DNA of 64,000 nt from Candidatus Tokpelaia sp. JSC085 (GCA_003331005.1 QENC01000002.1:1-64000); one strand, 5' to 3'; positions 8,838 through 22,458 are shown, counted from the first letter of the stretch. Notes: generated by a model not told the origin, from the sequence alone. Translations and numbers: made by a program.

Positions 8838-9745
8838 TAAACCGCTCAGTCTTTTACATCATTTCATGCTGCATCTTAGTTACGGTTGTTGTTTTGTGGA
8901 TGTCTGTCTTTATCGTCTATCCGCGACAGCAGATAGCGGTGAAGCGGTTAGGACAAATTGTCCGTGTAGAACCTGAACCAGGAATTTATTGCAAGCTACC
9001 ATTTATTGATCAGACGATTATTGTTGATGACCGGTTACGCCGTTATGATTTGCCAACAAAAACCGTACAAGTGCGTGGCGGCGCGTTTTATGAAGTAGAT
9101 GCTTTTTTCATTTACCGTATAACGAATGCAAGACTTTTTCTGCAAAAGGTTTCTTCCGGACTGCCATCAACAGCAGAGCAAATTAACCTTGCCCCGCGTT
9201 TTGATGATGCTCTGCGTGCTGTCTACGGTCAGCGTGAATTCAGCGCTGCCTTATCATCTGCCCGGAGTGATATGATGCAGGAGGTCCAGCGGCAGATTTC
9301 ATCAGATGCAAAATCTCTTGGCATTACGATTATTGATGTCCGTATACGCAAGACTGATCTAACACAGGCTGTGTCACAACGTACTTTTGAACGTATGCAG
9401 CAAGAACGTTATGCTGTAGCAGAACAATTGCGCGCTCGCGGTGTAGAAGAGAAAGATCGTATCATTGCCGAAGCAAGTCGCGAATATGAAGAGATCGTCG
9501 CTGTAGCGACCCGTGATTCTGCTATTTTAAGAGGTGAAGGTGAGGCGGAACGCATCCGGATCCTTCGGGATGCAGTAGCTGCTAATCCTGAATTTTACAC
9601 TTTCTGGCGTTCTATGGATGCATATAAGAAAGTTAAGGATGTGCCAATGATATTTTCGCCAGACTTGTTTTTTTTCAAGTATCTTCGTTCTCCAGAAAAA
9701 AATGGTAGATATCTCTCGAGGAGTGAAACACCCCCGAATAAATAG
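8834..9745 (+). CDS. hflC: FtsH protease modulator HflC
   Basis: Partner of HflK in the membrane SPFH complex. The 303-residue protein has an N-terminal transmembrane helix (FYIISCCILVTVVVLWMSVFI), the SPFH core starting VYPRQQIAVKRLGQIV, the conserved DDRLRRYDLPTKTVQVR, a helical ERMQQERYAVAEQLRARG segment, and a C-terminal AVAANPEFYTFWRSMDAYKK typical of HflC. It is coupled to hflK. No periplasmic serine protease gene follows, although one often does in related genomes. Confidence 0.95.
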   Translation: MINRSVFYIISCCILVTVVVLWMSVFIVYPRQQIAVKRLGQIVRVEPEPGIYCKLPFIDQTIIVDDRLRRYDLPTKTVQVRGGAFYEVDAFFIYRITNARLFLQKVSSGLPSTAEQINLAPRFDDALRAVYGQREFSAALSSARSDMMQEVQRQISSDAKSLGITIIDVRIRKTDLTQAVSQRTFERMQQERYAVAEQLRARGVEEKDRIIAEASREYEEIVAVATRDSAILRGEGEAERIRILRDAVAANPEFYTFWRSMDAYKKVKDVPMIFSPDLFFFKYLRSPEKNGRYLSRSETPPNK

Positions 9746-10146
9746 TGATAGTGGTACTGCAGAGAAATGGTCATATTCTGTCTGTCAGTCAAGCTGATAA
9801 TATCATAATGTATGTAGATGTAGAGCAGTGGAGGACCATCAGGAACAAGCGAGGGATACATTAATTAGATGCACAGACTGTTCACAAAGCTGTCCTGTAC
9901 ACCATCCATTTCCCTCTGAATATAGAGCACTAATGCTCCTGGGTTATAGCTTCTCTACCCTTCCCTGCTATGCTACGTTGAAACGATGCAATCCATCCTA
10001 CAACATTGCAGACATTGAGATTGAAGTTGAAGTGAGCTGAGCATAATATAGAATATTCAGAAAACGATGTGCTATCAATATAAATAAGCTTACTTCCTTC
10101 TGCAGGTGCATGATTCATGACAATCTCTACGTGATGTCATGATGAA
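9746..10146. other. gap between hflC and glk
   Basis: Convergent intergenic region of about 400 bases. A 70-codon frame at 9828-10040 with several Cys residues has no recognisable family and no ribosome binding site. I see no terminator with a clear T tract and nothing else supportable. Confidence 0.45.
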
Positions 10147-11184
10147 TTATGGTCTGGATTGTGCTGTCCAGAGGCGATTCTTATAATCTATTAGAAAGTG
10201 TTCTGGTTGACGAGCAAAAGCGGCAAGACCTTCTAATGCAGCTCGAGGATGTGTCATGATAAAGACAGGTATAGTTGCAAGCATATTTTGATGAGGATGT
10301 TTATCCTCAAAGTGTGTTCTGAATGCATTTTCATCAATAAGGCGCATGATTTTTGGAATAATTCCACCACCTATATATACTCCACCATGAGCCTTAAAAA
10401 TCAGTGCAAAATCACCGGCGAAGCGAGCAAGATATGTTAGGAAGAGATCAACGGCTTCTTTAGCCTGGGGCTGATTTTCATGATGGGCAGCACCTGTAAT
10501 AGCATCGGCTTTGTCGAAGACTGCCTGTATACCATCAACGATGCATATCGCCTCATAAAGACGGATAAGGCCGCGTCCGCTTAGAATATCTTCGAAACTG
10601 ACACGTCTATGGGGATTATGGTTATGTAAAAAATGTGGGAATAGTGCCATATCACGCCCGGTACGTGCTGAAAAATCCACATGACCGCCTTCCCCTGCAA
10701 CAGGAAAATAGCGCTTATCTGCATAGGTAATGCCAGCAACACCAAGACCAGTTCCTGGTCCAAGAACCACTCGTGATCCAGAGTTTATCATAGTTCCATG
10801 ACCGATTTTCTTCAGATAGACTTCCTCAAGAACCGCGGTTGCCAAGGCCTGGGCTTCAAAATCATTGATTACGAAGACGCTTTTAAGAGCGAAACGCCTG
10901 ATAAGAGCTTTCACGTCAATAACCCAGTGTGAATTTGTCAGCGGAATTGTATCCCCTTCCACCGGGGCAGCGACAGCCAGAATGAGACTATGTGGTTTTT
11001 CCCTGGCTAATGGTAGGATACGCTGTTCAATTGCATCATCAATGTTCTGAAAATCGGAGACTCTATCAGTGGGAAAAATCTGCTCCTCGTAATTCTGGGA
11101 ATTGATCATGGAAAAACGTGCATTAGTGCCGCCAATATCGCCAAGAAGAAATGGGCTTGGAAATTTTGAGAAAAGGCCGGTCAT
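10147..11184 (-). CDS. glk: glucokinase
   Basis: Phosphorylates glucose to glucose-6-phosphate with ATP; a ROK-fold-related hexokinase of the bacterial Glk family. About 345 residues: FLLGDIGGTNARFSMI (ATP phosphate-binding loop), VINDFEAQALA with the catalytic Asp, GPGTGLGVAGI, PVAGEGGHVDFSARTGRD, EDILSGRGLIRLYEAI, and GGVYIGGGIIPKI. The ATG at 11184 has a GGGAG eight bases upstream; an in-frame ATG 13 codons earlier lacks this. Monocistronic, facing hflC. Confidence 0.95.
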   Translation of the reverse strand: MTGLFSKFPSPFLLGDIGGTNARFSMINSQNYEEQIFPTDRVSDFQNIDDAIEQRILPLAREKPHSLILAVAAPVEGDTIPLTNSHWVIDVKALIRRFALKSVFVINDFEAQALATAVLEEVYLKKIGHGTMINSGSRVVLGPGTGLGVAGITYADKRYFPVAGEGGHVDFSARTGRDMALFPHFLHNHNPHRRVSFEDILSGRGLIRLYEAICIVDGIQAVFDKADAITGAAHHENQPQAKEAVDLFLTYLARFAGDFALIFKAHGGVYIGGGIIPKIMRLIDENAFRTHFEDKHPHQNMLATIPVFIMTHPRAALEGLAAFARQPEHFLIDYKNRLWTAQSRP

Positions 11185-12130
11185 GATTGTACTCCCGCTT
11201 TTATTGATGATATTATTTTTCATTCACAAGTACAGAACAGGCCTGTGATAAACTTGATAGTTTCATAATTTTTTGCTCTATCAAAGGAATCATATTCGAC
11301 ATCCATTATTCATGCATGATGGTACTGAACAAACTGATTAAAGGAGTATACTCCGTTCTTTGTGGAAACTGTGGCAGTGATGTGCAGTCTGATAGTAGTA
11401 GGTTGATCAGTGTTCAATGAAGACTGGCATTAGTATTTTTCATTATATTTCTCACATGTTTTACTCACAATCTTTCTCACATGTTTTACATTACTAATGT
11501 TTCGATCTCTATATTATCTTTGTCTTGGGGAAACAGGAGATCGTCACCGCTTTTTCTAAGAAATAAACCAGTTTTTGATATCATTTTCTTTAAAAATTGG
11601 AGAACGCTTTGCTTGTTCAAACGGAATTGTTGGTGGTGGTATAATATCCATCAGTCTGCCAGTGTGCCATGGGTGCATACCTGCTTGCTATGCATAATCC
11701 ATTGAAGATTAGGGATTCCTTGCTGTAAGGCAGGTCGGTAATGGTAATACAGGGAATACAGGATCATTGCCCTCAGCATTCTGGAAAATGGTGATGATAA
11801 GATGTACATTGGGAAGAATGGATCAGAAGTACTACCAGGGCATTCTTCTATCTTCTATATTCCTGACTGTGCTATAACGATAAATAGAGGTCGGTTTTAT
11901 GCAAAAGCCCTTTCATAACCTGTACTGAAGATAAAAAATATCATTTAGTGATTTCCTCCCATGTTGAACTGAACAACACCATGATCTTCTTTCTCTATTA
12001 TTATAGCTCGAGTTGAATGGAATGGATTTCTACATCACAGGGTTGAACGGAAAAGTATATTATGGTATTATATTTCTGCGGACGATTTACGTGTGTTTCA
12101 AAAAATGCTCATATGTTTTCTTGTGTCTTG
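11185..12130. other. long gap between glk and the fzlA remnant
   Basis: Nearly 950 bases without a gene I can support. Only short frames below 75 codons occur and none resembles a known protein. In related genomes queG often neighbours fzlA; I looked for its iron-sulfur Cys motifs on the minus strand and did not find them. Probably a fully decayed gene or spacer. Confidence 0.45.
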
Positions 12131-12715
12131 TCAAAAATCAAGGTTAGCATAATGAGCTACTGGTGTCATTCCACGTATCGGATAAAACTGGAGAAATGAA
12201 GGACATGATTTGATGCGAGCATACCATTTTTGTGCTGTTGGGTAAAGCTTTCAATCAAGCTCATCCATGTAATACAAGACAGAAACTGTGGAACCTGCAG
12301 CAAAATTAGCATAAGATAGTGAGAATCCTCCAAACAAATCACGTGTAGCAGCGAGCCAATTGAGATATTGCATATGTATCCGTATATTAGCACGTGCTAT
12401 ACTTAGAATAGCAACTAGATTCGTTCTCGGACAAGATGACGAGTGATATCATGTTCAAATTTGATCTGACTTCAGCCCGATCAAGCGGATTATTAGGGAA
12501 AAGACGGTTTTTATGCTTGAAAGTAGCAATACCATAGGTTTCATCAAGATATTCGCAGATAACCATGGCACCAAAAATTGGTGTTTTTTTCTCTACCAGA
12601 AGAACCGGAACTGTTCCAGCGTGTATCAGAAAACTGCAATGCGCAAAGGATCCGATGGGCAGGCACAGACAACCCGCTTAGACGGAGACAGTCTTGCTGA
12701 CTGTATATGTTATGT
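12131..12715 (-). pseudogene. fzlA-like (GST-fold) pseudogene
   Basis: On the minus strand, fragments in different frames align with FzlA, the GST-fold FtsZ-binding division protein of alphaproteobacteria. The first is LSPSKRVV (N-terminal fold). The next runs AGTVPVLLVEKK, FGAMVICEYLDETYG, RLFPNNPLDRAEVR. The last runs LNWLAATRDLFGG, SYANFAAGSTVSVLYYMDELD, then an in-frame TGA, then KLYPTAQKWYARIKSCPSFL and a C-terminal PVAHYANLDF-stop. At least one frameshift lies between the middle and C-terminal parts. The ending and its position next to uppP are typical of fzlA. The gene is broken; an intact copy elsewhere cannot be excluded. Confidence 0.82.
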
Positions 12716-12850
12716 ATAATGCAATACTTGTTTAATATCACTTGCTTAATTAAAAGATTACAGAGCTTATGGTGAGCATGGACACGTGGAAAAAACCTGT
12801 TGCCACATGATGTGCTGAGTCGGATATAGAGTTTAAAGTCTGGATTCTCC

Positions 12851-13657
12851 ATGGATTTTTACCAAATTTTTAATTCGCTTGTGCTAGGTCTCATTGAAGG
12901 AGTCACAGAGTTTTTACCGGTTTCATCAACAGCACATCTTATCCTAACCGGGCATTTCCTTGGTTTTACATCACATCGCAATGCATTTCATGTTCTAATA
13001 CAGCTTGGTGCAATTTTTGCAATTTTAGGTGTTTATTGTGGCAAACTTGTGCATTTTGTAAAAGAATTTCCCAAAAATCCCGATATACAGCGTTTTATTT
13101 TCGGGATCCTCATCGCTTTTTCCCCAGCTGCTATTATTGGTGTTTTGTTGCATGAATTTATAAAGACAGTTCTCCTAGATTCTTTGTACATCACCTGTAT
13201 CTTTCTGATTGCAGGAGGCGTCATCTTGCTCTGGGTGGACAGAATCAATCTCAAACCATGTTATCGCAACGTGACATGCTATCCTTTGCAAATGTGTTTC
13301 AAGATAGGGTGTTGCCAGTGTCTAGCCTTGATCCCAGGCGTATCCCGTTCTGCAGCAACAATTATTGGGGCATTGTTCTTGGGAGCGGATAAGCGTTCAG
13401 CTGCGGAGTTTTCTTTTTTCCTTGCCATCCCGACAATGGGGGGTGCATTTATCTATGACCTGCTGAAAAACCATGATGAACTGTCCTTTGACGATGGAAT
13501 ATTGATTCTTTTAGGGTTTTCTATGGCATTTGCTGCTGGTCTCTTTGTCGTGCGCAAATTGCTTGATTATATTTCATGTCATGGATATTGCTTATTTGGC
13601 TGGTGGCGTATTATCGTCGGGTTTCTAGGGTTAGTTGCCTTGACTATTCTAGGATAA
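12851..13657 (+). CDS. uppP: undecaprenyl-diphosphatase
   Basis: UppP/BacA recycles undecaprenyl diphosphate to the monophosphate carrier used for peptidoglycan and LPS. The 268-residue integral membrane protein has both family signatures: [19 protein letters not shown] near residues 14-32, and [20 protein letters not shown] followed by [13 protein letters not shown] around residues 170-200. About seven hydrophobic segments. It is divergent from the fzlA remnant. The gene appears intact while its neighbour is lost. Confidence 0.96.
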   Translation: MDFYQIFNSLVLGLIEGVTEFLPVSSTAHLILTGHFLGFTSHRNAFHVLIQLGAIFAILGVYCGKLVHFVKEFPKNPDIQRFIFGILIAFSPAAIIGVLLHEFIKTVLLDSLYITCIFLIAGGVILLWVDRINLKPCYRNVTCYPLQMCFKIGCCQCLALIPGVSRSAATIIGALFLGADKRSAAEFSFFLAIPTMGGAFIYDLLKNHDELSFDDGILILLGFSMAFAAGLFVVRKLLDYISCHGYCLFGWWRIIVGFLGLVALTILG

Positions 13658-13817
13658 ACGCTTCTCCAAATTCAGCCAGCAGAAAACCATAGTACATTAG
13701 AATAAAAAGAAAGGACTTTTGGACTCCCCATCCACTGGTCTAAACATTCCGCGATCCAGATGTAGTGGCAAGTGCAAAGTATAGTTTGTCTAAAAATTAT
13801 GTCAGTTTGACACCTTA

Positions 13818-15584
<1,767 letters not shown>

Positions 15585-15627
15585 TCAGAGACACTAGTGT
15601 AGTGATGCTCGGGATCAATAACGGCCC

Positions 15628-15653
15628 AGCCTGAAGATGTTTCTGCTCAGGCT
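15628..15653. repeat. inverted repeat in the thiC leader
   Basis: AGCCTGA, a 12-base loop, and TCAGGCT form a perfect seven-base stem about 65-90 bases upstream of thiC. It contains a CTGAG string as in TPP riboswitches, but the other conserved half (ACCTGATC-type) is missing, so I call it only an inverted repeat. Confidence 0.5.
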
Positions 15654-15794
15654 TCTTCCGGACACTCTCACAATATTACGTTACGCTTATTTGTCAATAA
15701 AGCATGTAATAAAATTAATGAATTGAATCATCGAAAACAAAAACTGTCTATAAACAGTCCCTTGCATATCTCTCTCCAAGATTAAAGCACATGA

Positions 15795-16604
15795 CTAGCG
15801 ATACATCTCCATCTCGCCAGGAAATTTTCGGGTCTTCACATCATCTGCATAGGTCTTGAATGCACTTTCAATCATTTCGGCCATTGCAGCATATTTCCGG
15901 ACAAATTTCGGAACAGGTTTACTCAAGCCAAGCATATCCTCCATGACCAGTATCTGGCCATCACAGGTTCCTGATGCACCAATGCCGATAGTTGGCACTT
16001 TCAATCCTCTGGTAAGCCTAGCTGCAAGATTCTCTACTACTCCTTCAATTAAAATTGCAAAAGCACCTGCTGCTTCAATTTCCAGCGCATCTGTTTCAAT
16101 AGTTTTTGCAGTGATCCTCTCTCGACCTTGTATTTTAAAACCACCTAACGTGTGAATTCTTTGTGGTGTAAGACCGACATGACCCATGACCGGAATACCC
16201 CGTTCAACAAAAAAGTGCACTGTTGGAGCAAGCCATGAACCACCTTCTAACTTCAGAGCACCACAACCAGTTTCTTTCATAATGTGTACTGCATTGCGAA
16301 AGGCCTGTTCTGGTCCTTCCTCATATGTTCCAAATGGCATATCAACGACAACGAGCGCTTTTTTAGATCCTTTGACAACGGCTTTACCATGTGCAACCAT
16401 CAATTCAAGAGTTACGCCAACGGTTGTTTCCATACTATATACTACCATGCCAAGACTATCACCGACCAGTAAAAAATCACAATAACAATCAGCTACTGCT
16501 GCCATAGCAGCATGATAGGCCGTCAAGGACACAATTGGCCTGGCACCTTTGCGCGCCTTTATTTGTGGCGCGGTGATCCGCTGGGTTGGAGCCTGTGAAC
16601 TCAT
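15795..16604 (-). CDS. panB: 3-methyl-2-oxobutanoate hydroxymethyltransferase
   Basis: PanB adds a hydroxymethyl group from methylene-THF to ketoisovalerate, the first step to pantoate. About 269 residues: RITAPQIKARKG, IVSLTAYHAAMAAVAD, DFLLVGDSLGMVVYSMETT, VVVDMPFGTYE, GALKLEGG, IPVMGHVGLTPQ, and IGIGASGTCDGQILVMEDMLGL, all family motifs. The ATG at 16604 is set by a strong GGAGGAGG just before it; the frame could extend four codons into that site. It lies downstream of panC on the same strand, and its substrate comes from the valine branch (ilvBH here). Confidence 0.97.
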   Translation of the reverse strand: MSSQAPTQRITAPQIKARKGARPIVSLTAYHAAMAAVADCYCDFLLVGDSLGMVVYSMETTVGVTLELMVAHGKAVVKGSKKALVVVDMPFGTYEEGPEQAFRNAVHIMKETGCGALKLEGGSWLAPTVHFFVERGIPVMGHVGLTPQRIHTLGGFKIQGRERITAKTIETDALEIEAAGAFAILIEGVVENLAARLTRGLKVPTIGIGASGTCDGQILVMEDMLGLSKPVPKFVRKYAAMAEMIESAFKTYADDVKTRKFPGEMEMYR

Positions 16605-16648
16605 TTCCTCCTCCATCAGGATATATCATCTAATACTGAAACAAACGG

Positions 16649-17524
16649 TTATTCTGTAGTATATATGCAGCTTGCGTTACTGCCCAATATATGCTGATCA
16701 ATCAATTGGATCTTGCCAAAACGTACAGCGAGGATCAAAACAGTAGGTTTTTTTATTGCTTCTTCCACATTGGCAAATGTTTCAACATTTCGTAGATCTA
16801 TGATCTCAATTTTTCCTCTTTTTTCCTTCTCCAAAACTTTGCGTGCAACCTCTAAAAGCCGCTTTGAGGAACGTTCTCCTGCGTGATAAAGACGTTCTAC
16901 TGCACGCCATGATTGTGGAATGACAACTGCAGCTTTTCTGTCTTCAGCAGTCAGTAAAAGATTACGTGATGAACTTGCCACTCCATCCGGATCGCGGCAT
17001 GTTGGGACCCCAACAATTTCAACAGGAAAAGCAAGGTCTTTTACCATCCGCCGCACAATTATCAGCTGCTGAAAATCCTTTTCACCAAAAAATGCTTTAT
17101 TAGCTCCAATGATATTGAATGTCTTGGCAAGGATTGTTGCTACTCCTCGAAAGTGGCCAGGGCGCTGTTTTCCGAGCAAAACACGGGACAGTTGATCCAT
17201 ATCAACAAAGGTTTCATGCCCTTCAGACCATATTTCCTCGACAGACGGAGCAAAACAATAATCAACACCAACCTTTGCAAGAAGTGCAACGTCTTTTACA
17301 AGACTCCGAGGATAGCTACTGAAATCTTCATCTGAACAAAATTGTTTGGGATTCACGAAGATCATAAAAACTGTACGCTGACAGGTAGCAAGACTATGAC
17401 GGGCTAAAGTGAGATGACCAGCATGCAGCGCGCCCATTGTCGGAACAAAGCCGATTATTTTTCCTTTCTCACGATCCTTAGTTAAAGTTGCTTGTAAGTT
17501 CTTAATTGTGTTAAAAACAATCAT
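16649..17524 (-). CDS. panC: pantothenate synthetase
   Basis: PanC joins pantoate and beta-alanine with ATP to make pantothenate. About 291 residues: GFVPTMGALHAGHLTL (nucleotidyl-transferase HxGH motif), FVNPKQFCSDEDFSSYPR, RPGHFRGVATILAKTFNI, KAFFGEKDFQQLIIVRRMV, and SSSRNLLLTAEDR (KMSKS-like loop). The ATG at 17524 matches the family N-terminus; the frame also allows five more codons. It forms a panC-panB unit with 44 bases between the genes. Confidence 0.96.
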   Translation of the reverse strand: MIVFNTIKNLQATLTKDREKGKIIGFVPTMGALHAGHLTLARHSLATCQRTVFMIFVNPKQFCSDEDFSSYPRSLVKDVALLAKVGVDYCFAPSVEEIWSEGHETFVDMDQLSRVLLGKQRPGHFRGVATILAKTFNIIGANKAFFGEKDFQQLIIVRRMVKDLAFPVEIVGVPTCRDPDGVASSSRNLLLTAEDRKAAVVIPQSWRAVERLYHAGERSSKRLLEVARKVLEKEKRGKIEIIDLRNVETFANVEEAIKKPTVLILAVRFGKIQLIDQHILGSNASCIYTTE

Positions 17525-18075
17525 TTCTTTTTGCCACACGTATGAGTGTTTTTGATGGACATCATTTTCCTGGATTCTTCATCAGGAAGAAAAAATTCTC
17601 TGATGAGCCTCATCCAAGTTGGGTCAATTCCCAATGATTTATTCCTGCTGTTTCATAACTGACAACAACAAACTCATGACGTCTTCCTTCTTAGATAGAC
17701 ATGCAAAACTAGTTTGAAACTGACGCTTTCAAGCTGAGTCTTGCATTATACTATTTGGAAAATAACATAAACATATTTTACTTATTATAAGATGAAATTA
17801 TTAAATTCTAGAATAGAGTAGTATATTTTTCTTTTTTAGAAAAAAAGTAGAATATTTATTAAACTTAGAAACACATTTTTCCGAAAAAATAGTCTGTACA
17901 GAATCACTGTACTCAAAGAGAAGAGAATCGATCTCATGTCTTTGTTCTTTGTGAAAAGCTCCATCTATAAACTCAAGGGCTTTAATTATTAGGGAATGGT
18001 TTTAAAAGAGCTTTGTCTGTTGTAGGGAGATAAACGTTAAAGTATTTTTGCATATGATAATGGAAATGCTAGTTG
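17525..18075. other. gap between panC and ilvA
   Basis: Divergent intergenic region of about 550 bases, strongly AT-rich with A and T runs around 17760-17890. It must contain the promoters of panC-panB and ilvA. No gene or RNA recognised. Confidence 0.5.
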
Positions 18076-19332
18076 ATGACACAGTTTGTTGATGATGTTG
18101 CCGGAGCGGTTAAAGCACTACGGGATATATTTCCTGAAACACCGCTTCAGAAAAATGAATTTCTTTCCCAAAAATACGGTGCGGAAATATATCTTAAACG
18201 AGAAGATCTGACGCCTGTACGGTCATATAAGATTCGTGGAGCTTTTAATTTTGTTTCCAGCATGCTTGGTAGCAATGCTCCTGATACTGCTTTTGTCTGT
18301 GCTTCAGCAGGCAATCATGCTCAGGGTCTTGCTTTTGTATGCCGCTACTTTGGACGTCGCACTGTTATTTTCATGCCAGTCACAACACCCCAGCAGAAAA
18401 TTAACAAAACACGCGCCTTTGGAGGAGATTATGTCGATGTCCGTTTGATTGGTGATACATTTGATCAATGTTATGCGACCGCGCAAAGTTTTGTTGGAAA
18501 AGGCGGAGGCATTATGGCACCTCCCTTTGACGATGAGCGGATCATTACAGGACAGGCCAGTGTAATATATGAGATAATTGATCAGTGGAATCAGCTGGAA
18601 GTCCCTGATCTGGTTATCGTCCCGGTAGGTGGGGGCGGTCTTGCTAGCGGTATAACCCGGTTTATAAAAGAAACAGGATGGAAGACGCAGATTCGTTTTG
18701 CTGAACCGCAAGGAGCTCCGAGTCTCCATGCTAGCCTGAAGGAAAAACGTCGTGTCAAATTAAGCAGGATGGATACGTTTGTTGACGGCGCCGCTGTTGC
18801 TGAAATAGGTGTCGTTAATTTTGATCTTTTGAAAGAATACAAACCAGAGGATGTGATTCTCATTCCTGAAAACAGATTATGTGCAACCATGACAGAAATG
18901 CTCAATATTGAGGGGATCGTGCTCGAACCTGCAGGTGCACTGTCGGTTGATGCTTTGAAAGTCCTTGATGCTGAAACAATCAAGGAAAAGCGGGTTGTAT
19001 TGGTTATATCAGGCGGTAATTTTGATTTCGAGCGTCTACCAGAAGTTAAGGAGCGCGCCCTGCGTTTTGAAGGATTGAAAAAATATTATATCTTTCGATT
19101 CCCACAAAGGCCAGGTGCTTTGCGCAGTTTTCTTGATCTCCTTGGATCACAAGATGATGTTGCCCGTTTTGAATATCTGAAAAAATCTGCCCGCAATTTC
19201 GGATCAGTTCTTATTGCTATTGAAACAAAACACCGTGAAAATTTTACAAAATTGCATGAACGTCTCACGGAAACTGGTTGGCTTTACAGAGATATTACAG
19301 ATGACCATATTCTCTCTGACTTCATCATCTAG
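18076..19332 (+). CDS. ilvA: threonine ammonia-lyase (threonine dehydratase)
   Basis: PLP enzyme that deaminates threonine to 2-oxobutanoate, the entry to isoleucine synthesis. About 418 residues: the PLP-lysine motif in VRSYKIRGAFNFV, CASAGNHAQGLAFVC, VGGGGLASGI (phosphate-binding glycine loop), and EPAGALSVDALK. The C-terminal part from about residue 335 (YYIFRFPQRPGALRSFLDLL) is a single ACT-like regulatory domain, so this is the shorter allosteric form. ATG at 18076 is preferred to the TTG one codon earlier. It supplies substrate for the ilvB-ilvH enzyme encoded 8 kb away. Confidence 0.95.
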   Translation: MTQFVDDVAGAVKALRDIFPETPLQKNEFLSQKYGAEIYLKREDLTPVRSYKIRGAFNFVSSMLGSNAPDTAFVCASAGNHAQGLAFVCRYFGRRTVIFMPVTTPQQKINKTRAFGGDYVDVRLIGDTFDQCYATAQSFVGKGGGIMAPPFDDERIITGQASVIYEIIDQWNQLEVPDLVIVPVGGGGLASGITRFIKETGWKTQIRFAEPQGAPSLHASLKEKRRVKLSRMDTFVDGAAVAEIGVVNFDLLKEYKPEDVILIPENRLCATMTEMLNIEGIVLEPAGALSVDALKVLDAETIKEKRVVLVISGGNFDFERLPEVKERALRFEGLKKYYIFRFPQRPGALRSFLDLLGSQDDVARFEYLKKSARNFGSVLIAIETKHRENFTKLHERLTETGWLYRDITDDHILSDFII

Positions 19333-19583
19333 ATAAGCTTTTTTACAAAAATAAAAAAAAAGGGGAAAAGCGGACACGTTCTGTTACAGATACAATACAG
19401 GATAAAAGAGAGAAAAAGCTAATCTACGCTTGACTATGCTGCACATAAGAAAGTATCATGAAGGGATACAGTTTGAAAATATGATCTTCCTGCCTGTATG
19501 GCGATAGTTTATTATCTTTCTGAAATAACATAATAGATGTGAAGCACTCATCATCTCCATAGGAGAGATAGGTTGCAGGGGCT

Positions 19584-20906
19584 TTGGAAAAAAAGATTGA
19601 AGAATACACAGTGTTTCCTTTTGCACAGCTAGGGGTTCCCTATTTGTTTGTCAAAAATCTTGCTGCGGCTGGTATTTTTGATCCAAAACCTGTACAGATG
19701 CAAGCCATTCCACCCATGCTTGATGGACAGGATCTTCTTGGAATTTCACAGACAGGTTCAGGCAAGACGCTTGCTTTTATCTTACCTATTCTTGCGCACA
19801 TTCTTGCAGTGGGTGGCAAACGTGAACCGAAGACCGTCAGAGCGCTGATCCTAGCTCCGACACGAGAGCTTGCCGTGCAGATTCAAGAAAGTGTGCACTT
19901 GGTTGCAAAGAATGCGCATTTCTCTATCTCACTGGTGTTGGGTGGTGTTTCGCGTTTTGCACAGATTAAACGTATGCTTGCAGGTGTTGATATTCTTATT
20001 GCAACACCAGGTCGTTTGTTAGATCATGTTCGTGAAAAGAATATTAATTTATCCCAGACGCGCTTTTTAATTCTTGATGAAGCCGATCGTATGCTTGATA
20101 TGGGCTTTGTCCGGGATATTCGACAAATTACTAAGCTTGTCTCATCCAATCGGCAGACCGCACTGTTCTCAGCCACTATGCCGAAAGAGATTGTGCATTT
20201 AGCTAAAAGCTTACTCAGTGATCCTGTTGTTCTTGAAACAGCTCCACAGGGAATGACAGTAGCCGAAATTACTCAGAGAGTTTATAATGTACCGATACGG
20301 GATAAAAAAAGGGTTCTTGCTGGGTTACTTGGGTGCCCTCATTTTCGTTCGGTGATTGTTTTTACCCGAACAAAGCATGGTGCAGACTCAGTTACACGCT
20401 ATCTGGAAAAAGTCGGTTTCCCAGTAGGTGTCATTCACGGGAATAAGTCACAAAGAGCCCGACAGTGTGCACTTAAGGATTTTCGTGATGGTAGAATTCA
20501 GGTTCTTATAGCAACGGATATTGCTGCACGTGGTATTGATGTGCCCGGGATAAGCCATGTTGTGAATTATGAGTTCCCTGACGAAGCGGAATCTTATATC
20601 CATCGCATCGGCAGGACAGGCCGTAATGGCGCTTTAGGTGATGCTACGACCCTTTATGATGAAAGGGTCGAAAGGGCGCGCCTGCACGCAGTGGAAAAGG
20701 TTATTGGTCGTCGACTTGAATCAGAAGCACTGCCTGCGCTACCTCCTGTGACCTTTTTTGATAAGACTTCTATCTCACAAGATAAGCTGAAGCTGTTGAA
20801 ATTTTCAGGAAAATCTGCAACAGCACATGATGCTGTCAGGAAAGAAGCTGCAAAAAAAAATGTGAAAAAGAGATCAGCACGCGCCCACTTTGCCAAAGTG
20901 GTCTAG
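19584..20906 (+). CDS. DEAD-box RNA helicase, RhlE-like
   Basis: ATP-dependent RNA helicase of 440 residues. Motifs in order: Q-motif phenylalanine and PKPVQMQAIPP, Walker A SQTGSGKT, PTRELA, TPGRLLD, DEAD, SAT, then in the second RecA domain VIVFTRTK, ATDIAARGIDV and HRIGRTGR. The basic C-terminal tail (KKNVKKRSARAHFAKVV) fits the RhlE subgroup acting on ribosomal or messenger RNA. The start is a TTG at 19584, six bases after AGGGG; no upstream ATG fits the frame. Monocistronic. Confidence 0.92.
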   Translation: MEKKIEEYTVFPFAQLGVPYLFVKNLAAAGIFDPKPVQMQAIPPMLDGQDLLGISQTGSGKTLAFILPILAHILAVGGKREPKTVRALILAPTRELAVQIQESVHLVAKNAHFSISLVLGGVSRFAQIKRMLAGVDILIATPGRLLDHVREKNINLSQTRFLILDEADRMLDMGFVRDIRQITKLVSSNRQTALFSATMPKEIVHLAKSLLSDPVVLETAPQGMTVAEITQRVYNVPIRDKKRVLAGLLGCPHFRSVIVFTRTKHGADSVTRYLEKVGFPVGVIHGNKSQRARQCALKDFRDGRIQVLIATDIAARGIDVPGISHVVNYEFPDEAESYIHRIGRTGRNGALGDATTLYDERVERARLHAVEKVIGRRLESEALPALPPVTFFDKTSISQDKLKLLKFSGKSATAHDAVRKEAAKKNVKKRSARAHFAKVV

Positions 20907-21081
20907 TTTTTTTATCTAATCAAGTGGGAAAATCGCGGCATGATTTTCCGTGAGGATAATTTGGAAAAAAGCACAGAGTTTTCCACATCACTAGCACAAA
21001 AAGAATGTGATCCCATTTTCATGAGCCAAAAAGCAGTTTATTAAAAGTAGAAATCATGTACATCATTAAGTCACATCATGA

Positions 21082-22458
<1,377 letters not shown>

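Noticed and set aside
9828..10040. Cys-rich 70-codon frame between hflC and glk
   Set aside because: No ribosome binding site, no recognisable family and no coding-like pattern.
12544..12852. 102-codon minus-strand frame upstream of uppP
   Set aside because: Most of it is a non-matching frame over the fzlA remnant; it has no family resemblance.
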